From: Cohnella herbarum
GTDB lineage: Bacteria; Bacillota; Bacilli; Paenibacillales; Paenibacillaceae
Length of the DNA: 64,000 nt
Reading direction: 5' to 3'
NCBI RefSeq assembly: GCF_012849095.1
Contig: NZ_CP051680.1
Span: 1,612,001-1,676,000, forward strand
Position numbers and translations under genes: made by a program. Position 1 is the first letter of the stretch. The number at the start of each line of letters is the position of its first letter. Shown here in pieces: positions 25,165-33,458 of the stretch. Below the pieces are notes generated by a model. That model ran no database searches and was not told the origin of the DNA. It saw nothing but the letters and a program-made list of their open reading frames with translations.

Positions 25165-26757
25165 TCAGGTATTCCGTTGCGTTACGATCATGTCCACAAG
25201 CGAATCGATAATCGCCAATCGGCCCTTCGTCGTCCAACTCATCGCGAACCAGTTCGGGATCAGCTTCACGTTGCGTTTGCAAACCGCTGGTATCTCCGAC
25301 CAAGCGGGCGAGCGTGTTAGCTCTTCGAATATCTTCTCGCTTCCAGCCAAGACGTGGTGCTTCTGGACAAATAGATGTTCCGTCTCTAACTCGGGTAAGG
25401 ACTCCGGCAATATCTCCAGTCTCCACATCGATCCCGCTTCTTTGGCTCCGGACTTAAGAGCAAGCTCGCTATAAATCAGCTCATTAAGCGGATGCCCCGA
25501 GAGGCCTTGGATGCCTACCGCACGGTGGCTTACTTGCATGATCGCAATGCGCTCCTCGCCCAGCGCAAGGCGCAGTTGCTGTTTGGCCTCCGCGATTCGC
25601 AATTCCAGTCGGGTTAACGTCTGTTCCGCTTCGCGCTCGCGGTCGACAAGCTCGGCGATTTTCATGAAGCTCCCTTTCCAATCCCATACCGAAAAGTCAA
25701 GAAAAACCGGATGGGCGATCTCCTTTAACGTCATCTTGAAATCCATATGATAGTGATCGGCCAAGATGAGATCGGGATCGGAGGTTCTCAGCTCCTCCAA
25801 TTGTCGTTGCAACAATTCAGCGTATTGCTCCTCGGCCAATCCCGGATAGTGAAATAGATCCACCACGCAAACCGGATCTATGCCTAACGGGACTAGATGA
25901 TCTTGAAACCCTAACGAAGATGCCACGGCTATCTTTAAGGTACTCCGCTTCATGAATACCGTAGGAGATACGCCAACGATCCGCTGGAACGTTCGACTGA
26001 AATAAAATTCGCTGCGAAATCCGACGGCAGCGGCCACTTCCTTAACACGGCTGGAATCCTGGTCTAACAATCGCTTAGCTCGATCGATCCGAATGTTGCC
26101 CAAATATTCAACGGGAGATATCCCCGTAACTTTGCGGAATTGACGGGAGTATGCGGCCGGCCCCATATTCGCTTTATCGGCCAACTCCTCCATGCTGATT
26201 TTCTCCGTGTAGCGAAGCTCCATATGGGAAATGCTCCGGTCGATCCGCTCATCGCTCATATCGGATTTGTCCGAAGCATTGACAATAAATTCATTGATTA
26301 AAGTCTCTAATCTGAGCCGCAGCGAAAAACGACTTTCCTTCTGCGGTCCGCTGCTCTTGTCTTGCATTTGGAGAATACGTTGGAACACTTGTTGCGGATG
26401 ACGGATCGGGAGATGTCCCGGAAACAATGTACCGGTCGACGATGACGTTTGTTTCACCGAGCGAGCTCCATTCGTTTTGACAAGAGAGACCGGCTCGAAG
26501 AACACTCCGAGATACTCATATCCCTTGCCCTGCTCCGGGAACTCTACAATCATGCCCGGAACGAGCAAATAAAGCTCGAAGGGACGGATCTTGAATAATG
26601 CCCCGTCGATTAGCGCAACTCCCTCGCCTTTGGTAATAAAACAAAATAAATGCACGGGAATTCGATACGAATAGACTCCCGTTTTGTTCGGGAAAATACG
26701 CTTACGAACAGATGAGAATAGGAAAAGCGTATCGTTCTCGAATAAAGGGGATGGCAT
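25165..26757 (-). CDS. AraC regulator fused to a siderophore-binding domain (Btr-like)
   Basis: About 530 residues in three parts. An N-terminal cupin-like segment (GEGVALIDGALFKIRPFELY) is followed by a double helix-turn-helix AraC domain at ~175-275 (ISMEELADKANMGPAAYSRQ, EVAAAVGFRSEFYFSRTFQR). The C-terminal ~250 residues are a FepB/FecB-type binding-protein domain (LKIAVASSLGFQDHLVPLGI, DPDLILADHYHMDF). This is the plan of Bacillus Btr, which senses ferric bacillibactin in the cytoplasm and activates its uptake genes. It sits within the operon it probably activates. ATG 26757 or TTG 26760 may start it. Confidence 0.88.
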   Translation of the reverse strand: MPSPLFENDTLFLFSSVRKRIFPNKTGVYSYRIPVHLFCFITKGEGVALIDGALFKIRPFELYLLVPGMIVEFPEQGKGYEYLGVFFEPVSLVKTNGARSVKQTSSSTGTLFPGHLPIRHPQQVFQRILQMQDKSSGPQKESRFSLRLRLETLINEFIVNASDKSDMSDERIDRSISHMELRYTEKISMEELADKANMGPAAYSRQFRKVTGISPVEYLGNIRIDRAKRLLDQDSSRVKEVAAAVGFRSEFYFSRTFQRIVGVSPTVFMKRSTLKIAVASSLGFQDHLVPLGIDPVCVVDLFHYPGLAEEQYAELLQRQLEELRTSDPDLILADHYHMDFKMTLKEIAHPVFLDFSVWDWKGSFMKIAELVDREREAEQTLTRLELRIAEAKQQLRLALGEERIAIMQVSHRAVGIQGLSGHPLNELIYSELALKSGAKEAGSMWRLEILPESLPELETEHLFVQKHHVLAGSEKIFEELTRSPAWSEIPAVCKRNVKLIPNWFAMSWTTKGRLAIIDSLVDMIVTQRNT

Positions 26758-26802
26758 CAATCCGCACAACCTTTCGTTAATCTTGAATAATTCCTTTTCA
26801 TA

Positions 26803-27804
26803 TTAAATAACATTGCGGCGAAGCAGCAAATAAATCATATAAGGCGCTCCAATTACCGCGGTAATCAGTCCGGCGGGTATCTCGTACGGCGAGAATAAGA
26901 TTCTGCCTAGTAAATCCGCTGACATGACGAAGAGTCCCCCGATCAGTGCCGCGACCGGCAGTCGCTTCATGCTTGAGCTGCCGACTAGATGCAAGGCCAT
27001 GTGCGGGGCCATCAGCCCTACGAATGCAATCGTACCCGCCATCGATACAGCTGAACCAGCTAATCCTACGCTGATCAAGATCAGAATAAATCGTGTCGAC
27101 TCCAACCGAATGCCCAACCCTTTTACCGACTCGTCTCCTAATTGAAACAAATTTAGCCGTCTTGCGAACAATAGAATCAACGGAAACAAAAGGGCTAACC
27201 AAGGAAGCAACGGCCAGAAGTGAATCCAAGTTCTCCCGTACAAACTACCAGCCATCCAGATGGAAGCTTGCGTAACTTGAAATATTTCTCCGATTGTCAA
27301 TAGATAAGTAATCAACGCTCCGGCCATGGCCGAAATAGCTATTCCGACCAAGAGCATTCGTACCGTAGAGCTTCCTTTTCTCCATGACAGGATGTAAATG
27401 ATAACCGCAGCCATAAGCGCTCCGAGAAACGCGACGATAGGTAATCTGCTTATTGGGAAAGACGGAATTAGCGTGATTACGGCAACGACAGCCGCAGCCG
27501 CGCCTGAATTAAGTCCGATAACGCCCGGAGAAGCCAATGGATTACGGGTTATGATTTGTAATATCGTCCCGGATAAAGCCAATCCGCAGCCTACCAAAAA
27601 TCCGGTTAGCGCTCTAGGCAGCCGAAGCTGCCGAATCGTAAACGCATATTCCTCATTACCGATGCCGAGCGCTGTCCGAATGGCTTCGATTGCCGGTATA
27701 AGCCGTTCTCCCAGTATGACATTTAGAGTAAGCACTAGTAAATTCAAAATAATCAATAGCAGGACGAGCCACGACCATTGCCTCTTAAACGCGGGAGAAA
27801 CTAT
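26803..27804 (-). CDS. FecCD-type siderophore permease 2, probable ATA start
   Basis: About 333 residues with the hydrophobic pattern of FecCD/BtuC permeases and family motifs RLPRALTGFLVGCGLALSGT, NPLASPGVIGLNSGAA and AGTIAFVGLMAPHMALHLVG. It forms the importer with the preceding permease and the lipoprotein; no ATPase gene is present here, as is usual when one shared ATPase serves several systems. The frame has no ATG, GTG or TTG near the family-typical N-terminus. The best-placed codon is ATA at 27804, 6 nt after AAGGGGGG and overlapping the upstream stop as ATAG, just as ATGA overlaps do. Confidence 0.85.
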   Translation of the reverse strand: MVSPAFKRQWSWLVLLLIILNLLVLTLNVILGERLIPAIEAIRTALGIGNEEYAFTIRQLRLPRALTGFLVGCGLALSGTILQIITRNPLASPGVIGLNSGAAAAVVAVITLIPSFPISRLPIVAFLGALMAAVIIYILSWRKGSSTVRMLLVGIAISAMAGALITYLLTIGEIFQVTQASIWMAGSLYGRTWIHFWPLLPWLALLFPLILLFARRLNLFQLGDESVKGLGIRLESTRFILILISVGLAGSAVSMAGTIAFVGLMAPHMALHLVGSSSMKRLPVAALIGGLFVMSADLLGRILFSPYEIPAGLITAVIGAPYMIYLLLRRNVI

Positions 27805-28790
27805 GTCGTCCCCCCCTTTCGCACGACTAAATAAATAAGGAACGGGGCTCCGAAAAAGGCGGTCACGACCCCCACCGGAATTTCTTGAGCCGGATGCACG
27901 AATCGTGCGGCAATGTCCGCCGCTAACAATAGCAATGCGCCAAGCAAAGCAGCATAGGGTAGAATCCAGCGATAATCGGTGCCTACGAGGAAACGGGCAA
28001 TGTGCGGAACCGCCAATCCTACGAAACCGATCGGCCCGGCAATGGCAACCGCGCTTCCCGCAAGCATGACAATGACAATGATGCAACCGACTTTCATGAA
28101 AAACACGCGCTGACCTAACCCGCGGGCCATATCGTCCCCAAGGTTAATAACGTTCATATGCCCCCCCATGCTAAACGCGACTATTAAACCGATAATCATA
28201 AACGGAAGCACTTGCTCCAACAAATGAATATCCCGCCCCGTTAGCGAACCGGCAAGCCAGAACCGCATCGTATCCAACGATTGTTCGTTTAATATGAGAA
28301 TTCCTTGCGTCAACGACGCGAGCAGAAGATTCATTGTCGAACCGGCCAATACTAGCTTAACCGGCGTCAGCGGATCTCTCCCAAGCGATCCTAGCAGAAA
28401 TACGGAGGCCCCTGAAATCGCGGCTCCCAATAAAGCCGACCATGCGAATATCGTGAGGGAAGTCGACCCTAATAAGAAGGATGCGATGACGGCCGCCAAA
28501 GCTGCCCCGTAATTAACCCCGAACAATTCCGGACCTGCGAGCGAGTTCCTGCTCAGCGCTTGCATTAGGCAACCGGCAACGGCTAAAGAACCGCCCACCA
28601 TTACCGCTATTAGCGCTCTTGGCAATCTTACGGTGCGAATGATCAATTGATCTCGCGATCCATCGAACGACCAGAACGCATCCAGCACTGAACGATAAGG
28701 GATTCGTACGATTCCGAACGCGATACTTAGGATCGCGGCCACAACGACAAGAGTAAGAAGGACTGCCAACCCTATGAATCTGACCTTCAA
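27801..28790 (-). CDS. FecCD-type siderophore permease 1
   Basis: About 329 residues with the FecCD fold; motifs RLPRALIAVMVGGSLAVAGC, NSLAGPELFGVNYGAAL and IAGPIGFVGLAVPHIARFLV are clear. TTG at 28790 is the preferred start because GGAGG lies 8 nt upstream; a longer frame reaching 28874 runs through the intercistronic hairpin and has no site. The stop overlaps the next permease by 4 nt. It acts with the binding protein encoded upstream to import a ferric siderophore. Confidence 0.88.
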   Translation of the reverse strand: MKVRFIGLAVLLTLVVVAAILSIAFGIVRIPYRSVLDAFWSFDGSRDQLIIRTVRLPRALIAVMVGGSLAVAGCLMQALSRNSLAGPELFGVNYGAALAAVIASFLLGSTSLTIFAWSALLGAAISGASVFLLGSLGRDPLTPVKLVLAGSTMNLLLASLTQGILILNEQSLDTMRFWLAGSLTGRDIHLLEQVLPFMIIGLIVAFSMGGHMNVINLGDDMARGLGQRVFFMKVGCIIVIVMLAGSAVAIAGPIGFVGLAVPHIARFLVGTDYRWILPYAALLGALLLLAADIAARFVHPAQEIPVGVVTAFFGAPFLIYLVVRKGGTT

Positions 28791-28835
28791 TGTTCTTCCC
28801 TCCGCAGCATGTCCAGTGTGATAAATACAGAATAA

Positions 28836-28866
28836 AGATTGGGCCGCCGCTAGGACGACCCAATCT
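28836..28866 (-). terminator. Intercistronic attenuating hairpin
   Basis: AGATTGGG...CCCAATCT with an inner CG pair, followed by UUUAUU on the minus strand, lies between the binding protein and the first permease. It probably terminates part of the transcripts, so that the lipoprotein is made in excess. Confidence 0.65.
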
Positions 28867-28895
28867 CTGATCAAGCGATTACGGAACGGGCAACC

Positions 28896-29909
28896 CTAGT
28901 CGACAAGATATGCGTTCAAATCGTCGACTACCTTGTTCACTGCTTGAATGCCAAGTCCGCTCATCCAATATTCCCAATCAACCGGATGTACGCGCTTGTT
29001 TTTAGCCCCTTCCAAGGTCGCCCATAGGGCGCTGCTTTCCAGCTTCGCGAAGGCGCTCTCCTCTCTATTGAACCAGAGCATCACGTCTCCATCGAGATCG
29101 GCTATTTGCTCCGTCGTTAAGTCCTTGGAAAATCCTTCGTCGCTTTGCGCAGCAGGGCGAGTGATTCCGGCATCGGTCATTATACTTCCCGCGAACGTAC
29201 CTTTCAGGTAGATCTGGATTTTATCTTCCCTTGGCCGGAATAATGAAACTTCTATGGGCTCGTTCGCGGAGAGCTTCGATTTGAGCTCTTCGATTCTCTG
29301 CTCGTAGTTTTCCAGCAGTTTCTTGCCTGCTTCTTGTTTGTTCACCGTCTCTGCATGCAGCAAGAGATTGGCTTTCCAGGTCACGCCCAATGATTCTACG
29401 AACACCGTTGGAGCGATTTGCTTCAACTGGTCGCGAATCGCTTCATGCGCGTCCTTGTTGCCGATAATTAAATCCGGCTTCAGCGCATCGATTGCTTCCA
29501 TATTCGGTTCATTAACCGTGCCGATATTATCAATCCCGTCCGTTCCCTTCAGATAAGCCGGATAAGGATCTCCCGCGGTCAAGATCGAAGGGGCGCCAAT
29601 CGGCTTGATCCCCAATTCCAATAAATTATCGAGCGCTCCGATATCTAGCACAACGATTCGCTCGGGATTTTCCGGGACTTCGACTTCCTCGTAGGCATCT
29701 TTTACTACCCTAGTTGCGGCTGTGTTCGCTTGATTATCCGTAGCATTCGCAGCCGTTTCCGTGGACGCCGGCGTAGCCGATCCCGAGGTATTGCCGTTTG
29801 TCGTATCCGATTCCGAGTTGCCGCACCCCGCTAGGACCGTCAGCAGTAGTACAAGAACCGATAAATAAATCCATGATTTACGATGAATCCCCATTTGACT
29901 TCCCAACAT
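28896..29909 (-). CDS. Ferric-siderophore-binding lipoprotein
   Basis: A 337-residue class III solute-binding protein. The lipoprotein signal (VLVLLLTVLAGCGNSE) places the lipidated Cys at about residue 29. A Ser/Thr/Asn-rich linker follows, then the two-lobed FepB/FhuD-like domain (PERIVVLDIGALDNLLELGI, LKPDLIIGN, ALWATLEGAKNKRVHPVDW). It should capture ferric siderophore at the membrane surface for the FecCD permeases downstream. GGGGG lies 9 nt upstream of the ATG. A near-perfect Fur box precedes it. Confidence 0.92.
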   Translation of the reverse strand: MLGSQMGIHRKSWIYLSVLVLLLTVLAGCGNSESDTTNGNTSGSATPASTETAANATDNQANTAATRVVKDAYEEVEVPENPERIVVLDIGALDNLLELGIKPIGAPSILTAGDPYPAYLKGTDGIDNIGTVNEPNMEAIDALKPDLIIGNKDAHEAIRDQLKQIAPTVFVESLGVTWKANLLLHAETVNKQEAGKKLLENYEQRIEELKSKLSANEPIEVSLFRPREDKIQIYLKGTFAGSIMTDAGITRPAAQSDEGFSKDLTTEQIADLDGDVMLWFNREESAFAKLESSALWATLEGAKNKRVHPVDWEYWMSGLGIQAVNKVVDDLNAYLVD

Positions 29910-29931
29910 GCAGTTAATCCCCCTACAACTA

Positions 29932-29956
29932 ATTAATAATGATTATCATTATTAAT
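29932..29956 (-). promoter_or_regulatory. Fur box of the siderophore operon
   Basis: ATTAATAATGAT-T-ATCATTATTAAT is a perfect 12-bp inverted repeat around one central base. The central 19 bp match 16 of 19 positions of the classical Fur box GATAATGATAATCATTATC. It lies 22 bp before the lipoprotein start and predicts iron repression of the operon. Confidence 0.85.
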
Positions 29957-30021
29957 GAAAATAATAGCGTACGCAGGATAGACTGTCCATGCAAAAACCT
30001 ATCGATTCCATACAAAAAAAT

Positions 30022-30048
30022 AAAAGCCTGATCATCATTCAGGCTTTT
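30022..30048. terminator. Intrinsic terminator
   Basis: A 10-bp stem AAAAGCCTGA/TCAGGCTTTT, followed by a seven-U run on the minus strand, ends the small membrane-protein transcript before the Fur-regulated operon. Confidence 0.85.
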
Positions 30049-30066
30049 AATCCGGCATACGATTCC

Positions 30067-30183
30067 TTACCCTTTTACTATTCTTCGATTGTTCCTGCTT
30101 GCAACCGTCGCTCCGATAAGTATAAAGACCAAGAGAATAAAAATCACAAGTACGATTAACCCGACTATCGAAATGCTCATCAT
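30067..30183 (-). CDS. Small single-span membrane protein
   Basis: A 38-residue peptide starting MMSISIVGLIVLVIFILLVF and ending in a basic tail, SRNNRRIVKG. One transmembrane helix with the positive end inside is clear. AAAGG lies 8 nt before the ATG pair and a strong terminator follows, both of which support a real gene. No family was recognised. Confidence 0.6.
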   Translation of the reverse strand: MMSISIVGLIVLVIFILLVFILIGATVASRNNRRIVKG

Positions 30184-30300
30184 TTCACCGGCCTTTGTGC
30201 TTGTTTATCTCCTCGTTAATATATGTAAGGATAATTATACCGCCAGTGCATCCGCACAGAATCGACGAAAATACGAGTCCATTACGCCTATTCGCAACCT

Positions 30301-30621
30301 CTATCTGATCCGATATCGTTGTTCCTCGAATCCTTCGATCGTCAACAACAAAACCCGGTACACGAAATACACGCCTAAGTAAGCACCCGACAAGAGGAAG
30401 ACCGGATTCAGAAACACGCCATGTATACTGGTCATGAACACGATTCGATCCTTAATGATTCCGGCAATCGACATTGCGGCGATATTCCCGAAGATAAGCA
30501 AAGAGACTAGCGACAACATGTTAAACACGTTAGAAGCTTGCGACCACTTACGTTGCGCATACAACATAGCTAACGGAACTATAAAACTGCCGAATAAGAT
30601 TAAGATCGACACGGGATTCAC
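30301..30621 (-). CDS. Small multi-span membrane protein of unknown function
   Basis: A 106-residue hydrophobic protein with three likely transmembrane segments: ILILFGSFIVPLAMLYA, VFNMLSLVSLLIFGNIAAMS and VFLLSGAYLGVYFVYRVLLL. It ends in the charged tail EGFEEQRYRIR. The GTG at 30621 is preceded by GGGG 5 nt away. It lies upstream of the 38-residue membrane peptide on the same strand. I do not recognise the family. Confidence 0.6.
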   Translation of the reverse strand: MNPVSILILFGSFIVPLAMLYAQRKWSQASNVFNMLSLVSLLIFGNIAAMSIAGIIKDRIVFMTSIHGVFLNPVFLLSGAYLGVYFVYRVLLLTIEGFEEQRYRIR

Positions 30622-30831
30622 CTCATCCCCATTGTTAGCTTATTATTTCGGGAAAATACGTAAGCCAGCTTTTCTTCTTGGGACGCCCCGGAAAGCTGAT
30701 CTAAAAATGAACCTGCACTAGGATAAAAAAGTTGGCTTCAGGAAACATTAATGACGAGCCATATTCCCCCCGCTTGCAACAGCCGCGGTATCGTATGAGC
30801 AATTCGTTAATGCTGTATTCCGGAGGTTAAC

Positions 30832-31179
30832 ATGTACTATTTTTATGGCACTGCGCTCCTATTTGCAGGACTAACGGGAATAAACTTTATTTTTTCCTAT
30901 CAAAGTAAAAACATTGATCCTCAGTTTTGGGTCACGTTAAAGTTTCAAGTGATGATGCTCCCGCTGTTTTTAATAACGAATCTCTGCATAGGCTACGGCA
31001 TTAAATTTGGTTTTAAAGCTGTACAGAACCTCGGATTCGTGCTGATTGCTGCAAAATGTATGGAAGTACTGATTTCGTTAGGAATGGGCTACCTGTTTCT
31101 TAAAGAACTACCCAATTGGAAAACATGGGTCGGTCTCGGAATTATTGCGGTTGGTCTTGTGTTCGTAAAACAAAAATGA
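30832..31179 (+). CDS. Small EamA/SMR-like membrane protein
   Basis: The 115-residue protein has four likely helices. Its last one, KTWVGLGIIAVGLVFVKQK, resembles the terminal helix of drug/metabolite-superfamily half-transporters, as do LGFVLIAAKCMEVLISLGMG and FLKELPNWK. It is about the length of a single DMT/SMR unit, so it would have to dimerise. CGGAGG lies 6 nt before the ATG. No partner is adjacent; substrate unknown. Confidence 0.65.
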   Translation: MYYFYGTALLFAGLTGINFIFSYQSKNIDPQFWVTLKFQVMMLPLFLITNLCIGYGIKFGFKAVQNLGFVLIAAKCMEVLISLGMGYLFLKELPNWKTWVGLGIIAVGLVFVKQK

Positions 31180-31201
31180 ACTTCACTCCAAGAAATGCAA
31201 A

Positions 31202-31253
31202 AGTGCACCTATGTCCTCCCCTAAAATAGACTGTAGGAAGATATAGGTGCACT
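31202..31253. terminator. Terminator-like hairpin between convergent genes
   Basis: AGTGCACCTAT and ATAGGTGCACT form an 11-bp perfect stem with a 30-nt loop between the DMT-like gene and the 92-residue gene; UUUU follows on the minus strand. Confidence 0.6.
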
Positions 31254-31263
31254 AATATCTAAA

Positions 31264-31542
31264 TTATTTCCACTCGACACGTTTCAATAAACGGTATTTC
31301 ATAAGAGCAAGTATAAAATCCACATAATAATCTTGGCGGACGATCACTCGATATCGTTGATTTGCATAGGGATAAAACATTACATCGGTAAGTACATTGT
31401 TTTCTTCGAACTTCTGCTGAATTTGCTTCAATTGTTCCCCATGCTCTTCCTTGATCATTCTGATATCGAACTCAACGTCTAAGTCGTTGGCTGATTCCGC
31501 TATGTGGACGACTTCATGATTACACTCATAAGTGATTATCAT
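31264..31542 (-). CDS. Hypothetical 92-residue protein
   Basis: A small acidic cytoplasmic protein with a central charged helix (MIKEEHGEQLKQIQQKFEEN) and a C-terminal alternating basic/hydrophobic stretch (YRVIVRQDYYVDFILALMKY, RLLKRVEWK). AGGAGGG lies 8 nt before the ATG, so translation is likely. I do not recognise a family. It is the second gene after the HEAT-repeat protein on the same strand. Confidence 0.65.
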   Translation of the reverse strand: MIITYECNHEVVHIAESANDLDVEFDIRMIKEEHGEQLKQIQQKFEENNVLTDVMFYPYANQRYRVIVRQDYYVDFILALMKYRLLKRVEWK

Positions 31543-31584
31543 ATCATTATCCCTCCTTCTCTACATTCCTAATTGGCGTGTTAA

Positions 31585-32424
31585 TTAATGGATCGGCGGT
31601 GGAAAGCTTCTCAGAGCGCGTTTGATAATGCGCCTCGTATCTTTAGTATCCGATGTAACCGACCAAGTCTTACAAACCTTTTGAACCCACTCCGGATTCG
31701 ATTTACCGGCATCATTTAGCCAATTCCCAACCGAATCTTGAACGTATTTGACCGGATCTGATTTTACGGCTTCGAGCAGAACCAGAGCCAGTCCGGGTTT
31801 GTTCTTCAACGCGGAAATATGCTTAGCCCAGACGCCATGGGGACGAGTCGCTTCGATGGCGAATCTCCGGACATAGTCGTTGGCATCGTGTACCCAATCA
31901 CTAAGAATACGAATGGATAGCTCCAACTCATTGGATATAGATTCCCTGACGGCCATCCATGCAATCTCGCGCACGCCAAAATGAGAATCCGCGGCAAACG
32001 ATCGAATATGCGTCAATTTCTGGTCAAGACTAAGCTTCCGATCCAGTCCGACTATGTAGGCAGCCCAACACCGAACACTGTCCGAGAGATGCGTCGATAA
32101 TTTCATGAAAATGAGTTCGCGCGATTCTGACGGTAAGCGCTCCATCAAACTAAGCCATGCCTGCGCGATTGCAGGGATGATTTTCATAATTTTCTTCTCT
32201 GCTCCCTGCTGGAGCTCATCAACCATAGAACCAGCCTGTTGCTTCAGATCAAGTTCATTTACGATATGATCCAATAGTACGATATGGTTGACTGCGAGCC
32301 ATTCTGTCAGATTAACAGACTCCAATTGTCCACTCTGAAGCAGCGCGCTTACTTCTTCCGGGATTTCGCTGACCTTAAGAGCGCCTTTTCGTTGCATAAT
32401 CACATCGGATATCATCTTCTTCAA
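31585..32424 (-). CDS. DNA alkylation-repair-like HEAT-repeat protein
   Basis: The 279-residue all-helical protein is made of HEAT-like repeats, e.g. SVRCWAAYIVGLDRKLSLDQ, FGVREIAWMAVRESIS and YVRRFAIEATRP. The segment KYVQDSVGNWLNDAGKSNPE followed by WVQKVCKTW matches the signature region of AlkC/AlkD-type alkylpurine DNA glycosylases (DNA alkylation repeat family). Excision of N3/N7-alkylated purines is the likely role. TTG at 32424 has GGAGAG 8 nt upstream; ATG 32415 is an alternative. Confidence 0.75.
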   Translation of the reverse strand: MKKMISDVIMQRKGALKVSEIPEEVSALLQSGQLESVNLTEWLAVNHIVLLDHIVNELDLKQQAGSMVDELQQGAEKKIMKIIPAIAQAWLSLMERLPSESRELIFMKLSTHLSDSVRCWAAYIVGLDRKLSLDQKLTHIRSFAADSHFGVREIAWMAVRESISNELELSIRILSDWVHDANDYVRRFAIEATRPHGVWAKHISALKNKPGLALVLLEAVKSDPVKYVQDSVGNWLNDAGKSNPEWVQKVCKTWSVTSDTKDTRRIIKRALRSFPPPIH

Positions 32425-32565
32425 AAGGTCATCTCTCCGTATCTCGTCATCTATGCTTATAATAACTTATACTTCTATGAACCCATAATATTAGACCTTC
32501 CTTTCCAACAATAGATTCACAACGATATACTTGTCAAGGAAACGGCAGCCTCCTTAAACACAATT

Positions 32566-32600
32566 CAAAACCCATCATGCTACGCGCATGATGGGTTTTG
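32566..32600 (-). terminator. Perfect 15-bp hairpin after the second YjcZ gene
   Basis: Arms 32566-32580 and 32586-32600 pair perfectly around a 5-nt loop, 23 bp beyond the YjcZ stop. UUUUG closes the arm and only a weak U-tract follows. Confidence 0.7.
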
Positions 32601-32622
32601 AGTTAAGCGTCGAAGATCATTT

Positions 32623-32751
32623 TCAATAGAAGCCTGCACGCAAGATAATGACCAGCAAAATGAACAGTACTAGCGCGAATGCAGCGGCTTGCATTCCGCC
32701 GCCGTATCCTCCACAACTACCGGCACCTACTCCTCCGACTTCACAACCCAT
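32623..32751 (-). CDS. YjcZ-family small spore protein, second copy
   Basis: A 42-residue peptide starting MGCEVGGVGAGSCGGYGGGM, followed by QAAAFALVLFILLVIILR and ending AGFY. The segment from GGYGGGMQAAAFALVLF onward is identical to the copy at 9794-9916, so the two are recent paralogues or under strong constraint, while the N-termini differ. GGTGGG lies about 8 nt before the ATG. A sigma-K-type promoter is present upstream. Confidence 0.85.
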   Translation of the reverse strand: MGCEVGGVGAGSCGGYGGGMQAAAFALVLFILLVIILRAGFY

Positions 32752-32795
32752 GGATATCACCCACCATTAATTATTGTGATGTTACATCACACGGT

Positions 32796-32822
32796 TAGTC
32801 TATGTTGAGATAAATTTACGGT
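32796..32822 (-). promoter_or_regulatory. Sigma-K-type sporulation promoter
   Basis: On the minus strand AC (32821-32822), 16 nt and CATAGACTA (32796-32804) match AC-N16-CATAnnnTA exactly, 44 bp before the YjcZ start. A 17-bp palindrome TGTGATG-TTA-CATCACA (32775-32791) lies in the transcribed leader just downstream. Confidence 0.65.
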
Positions 32823-33001
32823 TTGTGCATTCGCACAGATGGGAAAATAAACCTTTAAGTTCATTATTTTTTCAGATGCAGCCCATAAAAATAACAATCG
32901 CCATCACAAGCCGCTAGAAAGTATGATTCTCTGCTTCCACAAGCCTATCGTCATGGCAAAAGCGATCTTGGGTTGCCGCGGCATATTCGACCTTGTAGGT
33001 T

Positions 33002-33427
33002 TCATGGCTTCTGTTTCAACTCGTTCAGCTTAAGTTCCAATCGTTCGATTAAGCTTGCATCGGCCCTGTCCAGATTATCGATGAGATGGCTTACCATAAG
33101 CGATCCGAAGTCTTCGACAAGTCCATCGGTCACAACCTTCGTTTGTTCGCTAATGAATTGTTCCCTGTTCTGAACCGGAGAGAATAAAGTAATCTTGTTT
33201 CTGCTGTTGCCGGTTGATTCCTTAAGCAAATGCTCCTTGTCGGCCAACCGTATCATAACGGTCATTACCGCGTTCAGAGAGATGGGATCTTCCCGATTCA
33301 GAATTTCATGCACTTGTTTGATGGTCATTTTATTTTTTTCCCACAGCACTTCCATAATCTTAACTTCAAGAGAACCGAAGAAGCGATGAAGCCCTTCTTC
33401 GTTCAAGTGTATTTTTTTTACTCTCAA
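33002..33427 (-). CDS. BlaI/MecI/CopY-family repressor
   Basis: A 141-residue winged-helix protein of the penicillinase-repressor family: LEVKIMEVLWEKNKMTIKQV, HEILN..., SLNAVMTVMIRLADKEHLLK and a C-terminal dimerisation helix. Such repressors control beta-lactamases, PBPs or copper exporters and are usually inactivated by a BlaR1-type sensor protease or by metal. No BlaR1 gene is in the window. It closes a minus-strand run CopC-like / D,D-carboxypeptidase / BdbD / BdbC / BlaI. TTG at 33427 has GGGGG 8 nt upstream. Confidence 0.85.
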   Translation of the reverse strand: MRVKKIHLNEEGLHRFFGSLEVKIMEVLWEKNKMTIKQVHEILNREDPISLNAVMTVMIRLADKEHLLKESTGNSRNKITLFSPVQNREQFISEQTKVVTDGLVEDFGSLMVSHLIDNLDRADASLIERLELKLNELKQKP

Positions 33428-33458
33428 CGGTTTTGCCCCCTTGGAAATCCGAATGGCT

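Noticed and set aside
27804..28086. N-terminal extension of permease 2 to 28086
   Set aside because: The extra residues (Cys/His-rich, then RDRLFRSP) are the out-of-frame reading of permease 1 and resemble no FecCD protein.
32775..32791. CRP/Fnr-type operator TGTGATGTTACATCACA
   Set aside because: The half-site spacing is 7 rather than 6, and it lies downstream of an exact sigma-K promoter; a regulator cannot be named.
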